Of a stretch of DNA of 64,000 nucleotides, positions 61,179 to 64,000 are shown piece by piece (the stretch's first letter is position 1; each line of letters opens with the position of its first letter). Made by a program: the position numbers and the translations under genes. This DNA is from Kitasatospora albolonga (GTDB lineage Bacteria; Actinomycetota; Actinomycetes; Streptomycetales; Streptomycetaceae). Where the stretch lies: positions 1,978,001 to 2,042,000 of the forward strand of contig CP020563.1 in NCBI GenBank assembly GCA_002082585.1. Direction: 5' to 3'. The notes under the pieces are model-generated. The model searched no databases, was not told the origin of the DNA, and saw nothing but the letters and a program-made list of their open reading frames with translations.

Positions 61179-61655
61179 ATGTCTTTCGAAGAGGAGTGGG
61201 CCGGACTCAAGGCGGATGCCGCCGCCCGGATGCAGCTCAACAGCGCGCCGGGGAGGGACCCGGACGCCTCACCGACCGGCGCGGACCTCGTCGCCTACGA
61301 CGACGAGCTGGGAAGGATCGGCCACCTCGCCTATCTGCTGCACAACAACCTCAAGGCCGACGGCAAGCACGCCGGGTCCACCACCGAGGCCGCGGGCACG
61401 AGCCTGAACTCGGACGGGTTCGAGACGGGCAAGGCGCTGACCTCCGCGGGCACGGCCTGGACGAAGCAGGTCGGGGCGCTGCTCTCCGCCTGCGCGCACA
61501 TCTCCAACCACCTCGACTACACGAAGGCGTCGAAGAAGAAGGACGACGACTGGGTCGTCGCCCAGCTCAGCGTCTCCAAGATCTCCGGCTACTACGACGT
61601 CCCCGGCAGGGACGAAGGACGTGCGGTGCCGAGGCCACAGGGCCCGGTCATATGA
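61179..61655 (+). CDS. ESX-like helical protein, first of a three-gene cassette
   Basis: A 158-residue protein MSFEEEWAGLKADAA... made of two long helices joined near GKALTSAGT, with a basic-acidic tail KASKKKDDD. WAG occurs near the N-terminus rather than in the usual turn. The type resembles small helical-hairpin (AG1/ESAT-6-like) partners of type VII substrates. GGGGGAT precedes ATG 61179. Fifty-three bases before the next gene. Confidence 0.65.
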   Translation: MSFEEEWAGLKADAAARMQLNSAPGRDPDASPTGADLVAYDDELGRIGHLAYLLHNNLKADGKHAGSTTEAAGTSLNSDGFETGKALTSAGTAWTKQVGALLSACAHISNHLDYTKASKKKDDDWVVAQLSVSKISGYYDVPGRDEGRAVPRPQGPVI

Positions 61656-61707
61656 TCCGCTCCGCTTCCCCTTCGTGTCCTTCCTCTTCACTCAGGCGAG
61701 GTGCCCT

Positions 61708-62649
61708 GTGCCAACGTTTCAGCAGCTTCTGAATCTCAGGACGAAGCCACTCGACTCGGCGATCGAGGACTGGGTGGCCATGACCAAGAAGCTCAAGGAG
61801 CTCGCCAAGGACGCGGAGGACATGCGTACGTATACGCAGGGAACGTCCTGGAAGGGCGAGAACGCCGCCGTCACCAAGCCGTTCGTCACGAGGACGGCGT
61901 CCCAGTTCCAGAACGCCGCGATCCAGGCCGGGAGCATCACCACGCTGCTCAAGGGCGTCCAGAGCGAGTTGACGGCGGCCAAGGCCGAACTCGTGGCGAT
62001 CTACGAGACCCCGCCCTACGGCGTCAAGATCTCCCCGGTCGGCGTCATCACCTACGTGGAGAGCGCCGATCCCGGCCGGAGCGACATCGACGCGCTCGTC
62101 ACCCGTATCGAAGCCATACTCCAGCGCGCGGCCGACGCGGACGCGCGCTGCGCCGGGGGGCTGGCGGCCCTCACGAAGGACCCGCACCGGTTCAGCTCCG
62201 AGCACTACGACTCCTTGAAGGACGCGGAGACGGTCAAGGAGCAGGAGACCCGGGCGAAGCTGAACGCGGTCGACTTCACGCCTCCCGAGAAGTGGGGCAG
62301 CGGCACCATCAAGCCCGCCGCCGAATTCCTCGGTTACCGCTCCTGGATAAGCGGCGGCCAGGCGTACCTGCGCGGAGACTGGAAGGGCGCGTGGGAGGGG
62401 TTCCACGGCGGCGAGCCGGCCGCCGCGGCGGGCAAGGGAGCCGATTTTCTCGAGAAGGCCACGGCTCCTGCGGCGGGGGCTCGCCCCGGGGTCCTCAACA
62501 TGGTGAGCAAGTTCGCGGGCAAGGTGCTCGGTACGCCCGTCGCCATCGGCGCGACGGCCGTCGACCACTACTACACCCCGGAGGACGAGAGACTGAACGA
62601 GACCCGGGTGGACGCTCCCAGGGCGCCGGGGAAGGTGCGATACCAGTGA
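61708..62649 (+). CDS. WXG/LXG-like type VII substrate protein
   Basis: A 313-residue protein. Residues 1-100 form a helical hairpin with WKG at 48-50 (TYTQGTSWKGENA), the WXG turn of type VII secretion substrates; the middle (about 110-230) is a folded region, and the C-terminal 60 residues include a hydrophobic segment and GTPVAIGATAVDHYYTPEDE. No toxin motif is recognised. GTG 61708; its stop overlaps the next gene (GTGA). Confidence 0.65.
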   Translation: MPTFQQLLNLRTKPLDSAIEDWVAMTKKLKELAKDAEDMRTYTQGTSWKGENAAVTKPFVTRTASQFQNAAIQAGSITTLLKGVQSELTAAKAELVAIYETPPYGVKISPVGVITYVESADPGRSDIDALVTRIEAILQRAADADARCAGGLAALTKDPHRFSSEHYDSLKDAETVKEQETRAKLNAVDFTPPEKWGSGTIKPAAEFLGYRSWISGGQAYLRGDWKGAWEGFHGGEPAAAAGKGADFLEKATAPAAGARPGVLNMVSKFAGKVLGTPVAIGATAVDHYYTPEDERLNETRVDAPRAPGKVRYQ

Positions 62650-62894
62650 CGCCCCCCGCGGGCCCACCGCCGCTGTCCGGCCGTCGCCGCACGGGCCCGG
62701 GGGGCCTGCTGCGGCCCCGGAGTTCGCGGACGTTCGTCCTCGGTCTGTGCATGTCCGTCGGCGGGCTCGGCGGCGGGGTGCGCGCCGCGATGGACGGCGA
62801 GGGGATCTGGCGGGCCCTCGGCACCTTCGGCGTCGGGCTTCTCGGGCTGGCGCTCACCGTCGCGTGGGTCATGACGTACGCGCGGGAGCGCTGA
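62646..62894 (+). CDS. Small two-helix membrane protein, third of cassette
   Basis: An 82-residue protein with a Pro/Arg-rich start and two hydrophobic helices (about 31-48 and 57-75). GTG 62646 overlaps the stop of the WXG-like gene by 4 bases. In type VII toxin cassettes such a position is often an immunity gene; here that is inference. Its stop lies in a 39-bp tandem duplication. Confidence 0.65.
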   Translation: MTPPAGPPPLSGRRRTGPGGLLRPRSSRTFVLGLCMSVGGLGGGVRAAMDGEGIWRALGTFGVGLLGLALTVAWVMTYARER

Positions 62895-62947
62895 GGCTCG
62901 CGAAGTGTCGTGACGTACGCGCCGGAGCGCCGAGGCTCACGAAGTCG
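62872..62947. repeat. Tandem duplication of a gene 3' end
   Basis: TGACGTACGCGCGGGAGCGCTGAGGCTCG... (62872-62910) is repeated as TGACGTACGCGCCGGAGCGCCGAGGCTCA... (62911-62947), including the last codons and TGA of the membrane protein gene. Downstream, GGTCACG recurs four times (62952-62988). Confidence 0.9.
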
Positions 62948-62984
62948 TGAGGTCACGAAGCCGCGAGGTCACGGGGTCACGCGG

Positions 62985-63797
62985 TCACGAGCCGGGCGCT
63001 GTCCACTCCTTGGCGGCCACCGCCGTGTCACCGGTGCCGGTGCCGGGGGTGTTGCCCTCGCCCGGCTCCACCAGGTCGCGGGCGAGGAGGGTGGCCCCGG
63101 CGACCGCGCCCGGCATCAGGAACACCGCGACGAACGGGACCAGGAACGACAGGGCGAGCGGAACGCCGAAGCCGAGCACCAGCAGCCGACGGCGGCGCAG
63201 CAGGCCGAGCCGCTTCTTCAGGACCAGGCCCCGGCGCTGGAGGGCCACCCCGGTCAGCTCCTCGGCCAGGAAGAAACCGGAGACGCAGACACCGATCGCG
63301 GGTACGACGGTCTGGCCGACCACCGGGATGAAACCGCAGGCGAAGAGGATGATCCCGAAGAACGCGACGCGCAGCAGGATGCGTACGGAGTCACGGGCGG
63401 AGATCCACAGTTCGCGCCAGAGCGGCAGCCCCGACTCATGGACCTCGCCGCCCTCGCTGCGCTCGACCTCCTCGGAGAGCGAGTCGTAGAACGGCTGGCC
63501 GACCAGGAGGGTGACGGCGGTGAAGGTGACGACCGCGAGGAACAGGCCGAAGAGGAAGACGAGCGCGGTCAGCGTGGTGCGGAGCAGCCCGAGCCACGGC
63601 GAGGACCAGTCGTCGGCGAACGGGGTGGCCCAGGCGACGAAGTCGTCGGCGCCGTAAGCGAGTCCGACCAGGGCGCCCGCGTACACGACGAGGGTGATGA
63701 GCCCGGGGAGCAGCCCGAAGCCGAACCACCGTCCGTGCCCGGCGACCCAGCGCTGCCCCTTCACCAAGTAGCCGAAGCCTGCCCCGAGATCGTTCAT
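62985..63797 (-). CDS. EI24 domain membrane protein
   Basis: A 270-residue protein with about six helices. YLVKGQRWVAGHGRWFGFGLLPGLI starts the EI24/CysZ-like family, followed by a large amphipathic segment, SLSEEVERSEGGEVHESGLPLW, and hydrophobic helices with FGFGVPLALSFLVPFVAVFL. CysZ proteins transport sulfate; the actinobacterial EI24 group is largely uncharacterised. ATG 63797 begins MNDLGAGFGY; a frame extends to 63839. Confidence 0.85.
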   Translation of the reverse strand: MNDLGAGFGYLVKGQRWVAGHGRWFGFGLLPGLITLVVYAGALVGLAYGADDFVAWATPFADDWSSPWLGLLRTTLTALVFLFGLFLAVVTFTAVTLLVGQPFYDSLSEEVERSEGGEVHESGLPLWRELWISARDSVRILLRVAFFGIILFACGFIPVVGQTVVPAIGVCVSGFFLAEELTGVALQRRGLVLKKRLGLLRRRRLLVLGFGVPLALSFLVPFVAVFLMPGAVAGATLLARDLVEPGEGNTPGTGTGDTAVAAKEWTAPGS

Positions 63798-63829
63798 GGA
63801 CGTCAGCGTACTGGCGTACGGAAGCGGCG

Positions 63830-63860
63830 AGGACCGCACCCCGGTGCGGGGTGCGGTCCT
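63830..63860 (-). terminator. Hairpin between EI24 and Ohr genes
   Basis: AGGACCGCACCCC (63830-63842) and GGGGTGCGGTCCT (63848-63860) around 5 bases; placed to end the Ohr transcript. Confidence 0.85.
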
Positions 63861-63878
63861 CGGACGGCGGTGCGGTGA

Positions 63879-64000
63879 TCAGGCCACGGACAGCTCGACC
63901 TTGATGTTGCCGCGGGTCGCGTTCGAGTACGGGCAGACCTGGTGGGCCTTCTCGATGAGCGACTGGGCGGTGGCGGCGTCGACGTTCGGGATGGTCGCGC
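63879..64000 (-). CDS. Organic hydroperoxide resistance protein (Ohr/OsmC), 3' part
   Basis: The last 40 codons of an OsmC/Ohr-family gene: AHQVCPYSNATRGNIKVELSVA contains the second active-site cysteine of Ohr (CPYSNATRGN). Ohr reduces organic hydroperoxides using lipoyl partners. The start lies beyond the window. Confidence 0.9.
   Translation of the reverse strand, partial: ATIPNVDAATAQSLIEKAHQVCPYSNATRGNIKVELSVA

Overview
The window is about 72% GC or higher, codes densely on both strands, uses many GTG starts, and has the gene neighbourhoods of a Streptomyces chromosome core: the fasR-fabD-fabH-acpP-fabF block, a homodimeric aceE, a tellurite-resistance-like (Ter) stress cluster, and a WhiJ/AbaA-type regulator locus. 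I see no insertion sequences, integrases, rRNA or CRISPR. About 63 protein genes (two cut by the window edges), one tRNA-Val and one gene remnant are supported.

Layout. 1-8 kb: housekeeping and envelope genes (end of a PhoD-like phosphatase, DoxX, a Cu/Zn-SOD-like secreted protein, DedA, a DksA/TraR-type zinc finger protein, tRNA-Val, a DUF4097-like lipoprotein, a coiled-coil membrane protein, a FmdB-type zinc ribbon). 8-18 kb: the Ter cluster. A biosynthetic arm encodes a HAD phosphatase, an 850-residue phosphoribosyltransferase/TRSP/StiP/PELOTA fusion and a citrate-lyase-like aldolase; a sensor/membrane arm encodes TerA-like and DUF475 TerC-like proteins, two near-identical TerD proteins and a divergent TerD with a YGYP-rich tail. 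18-23 kb: a peroxiredoxin, DUF3052, aceE and a secreted I36-type inhibitor. 23-34 kb: a drug-exporter/TetR pair, two related DUF1023 hydrolases bracketing a two-component system, a membrane acyltransferase, and an aldo-keto reductase/MerR pair. 34-42 kb: small membrane proteins, a serine hydrolase, the HATPase/Scr1-HTH/DUF397 locus, an MFS transporter, an aspartate-type aminotransferase and a pirin. 42.7-49.5 kb: a 2078-residue secreted RHS protein whose C-terminal tip carries HEKRH (an HExxH motif), with an overlapping candidate immunity gene. 49.7-54.7 kb: the fatty-acid synthase type II operon and its activator. 54.7-64 kb: DUF3145, a GDSL lipoprotein, an amidinotransferase, a GH3 beta-glucosidase, a TetR regulator, a three-gene cassette resembling type VII substrate/partner/immunity sets, an EI24 membrane protein and the end of an Ohr/OsmC peroxidase.

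How the parts fit: several pairs look translationally coupled by 1-17 bp overlaps (HAD/PRTase, histidine kinase/response regulator, hydrolase/acyltransferase, MerR/AKR, HTH/DUF397, RHS/immunity, WXG-like/membrane protein). Several promoters can be read directly: a MerR-type 19-bp-spacer promoter, a perfect palindrome upstream of fabD, and an ECF-sigma-like promoter for terD. The most unusual window-wide signal is that about ten unrelated genes have short tandem duplications exactly at or straddling their stop codons, with unit length differing from gene to gene.
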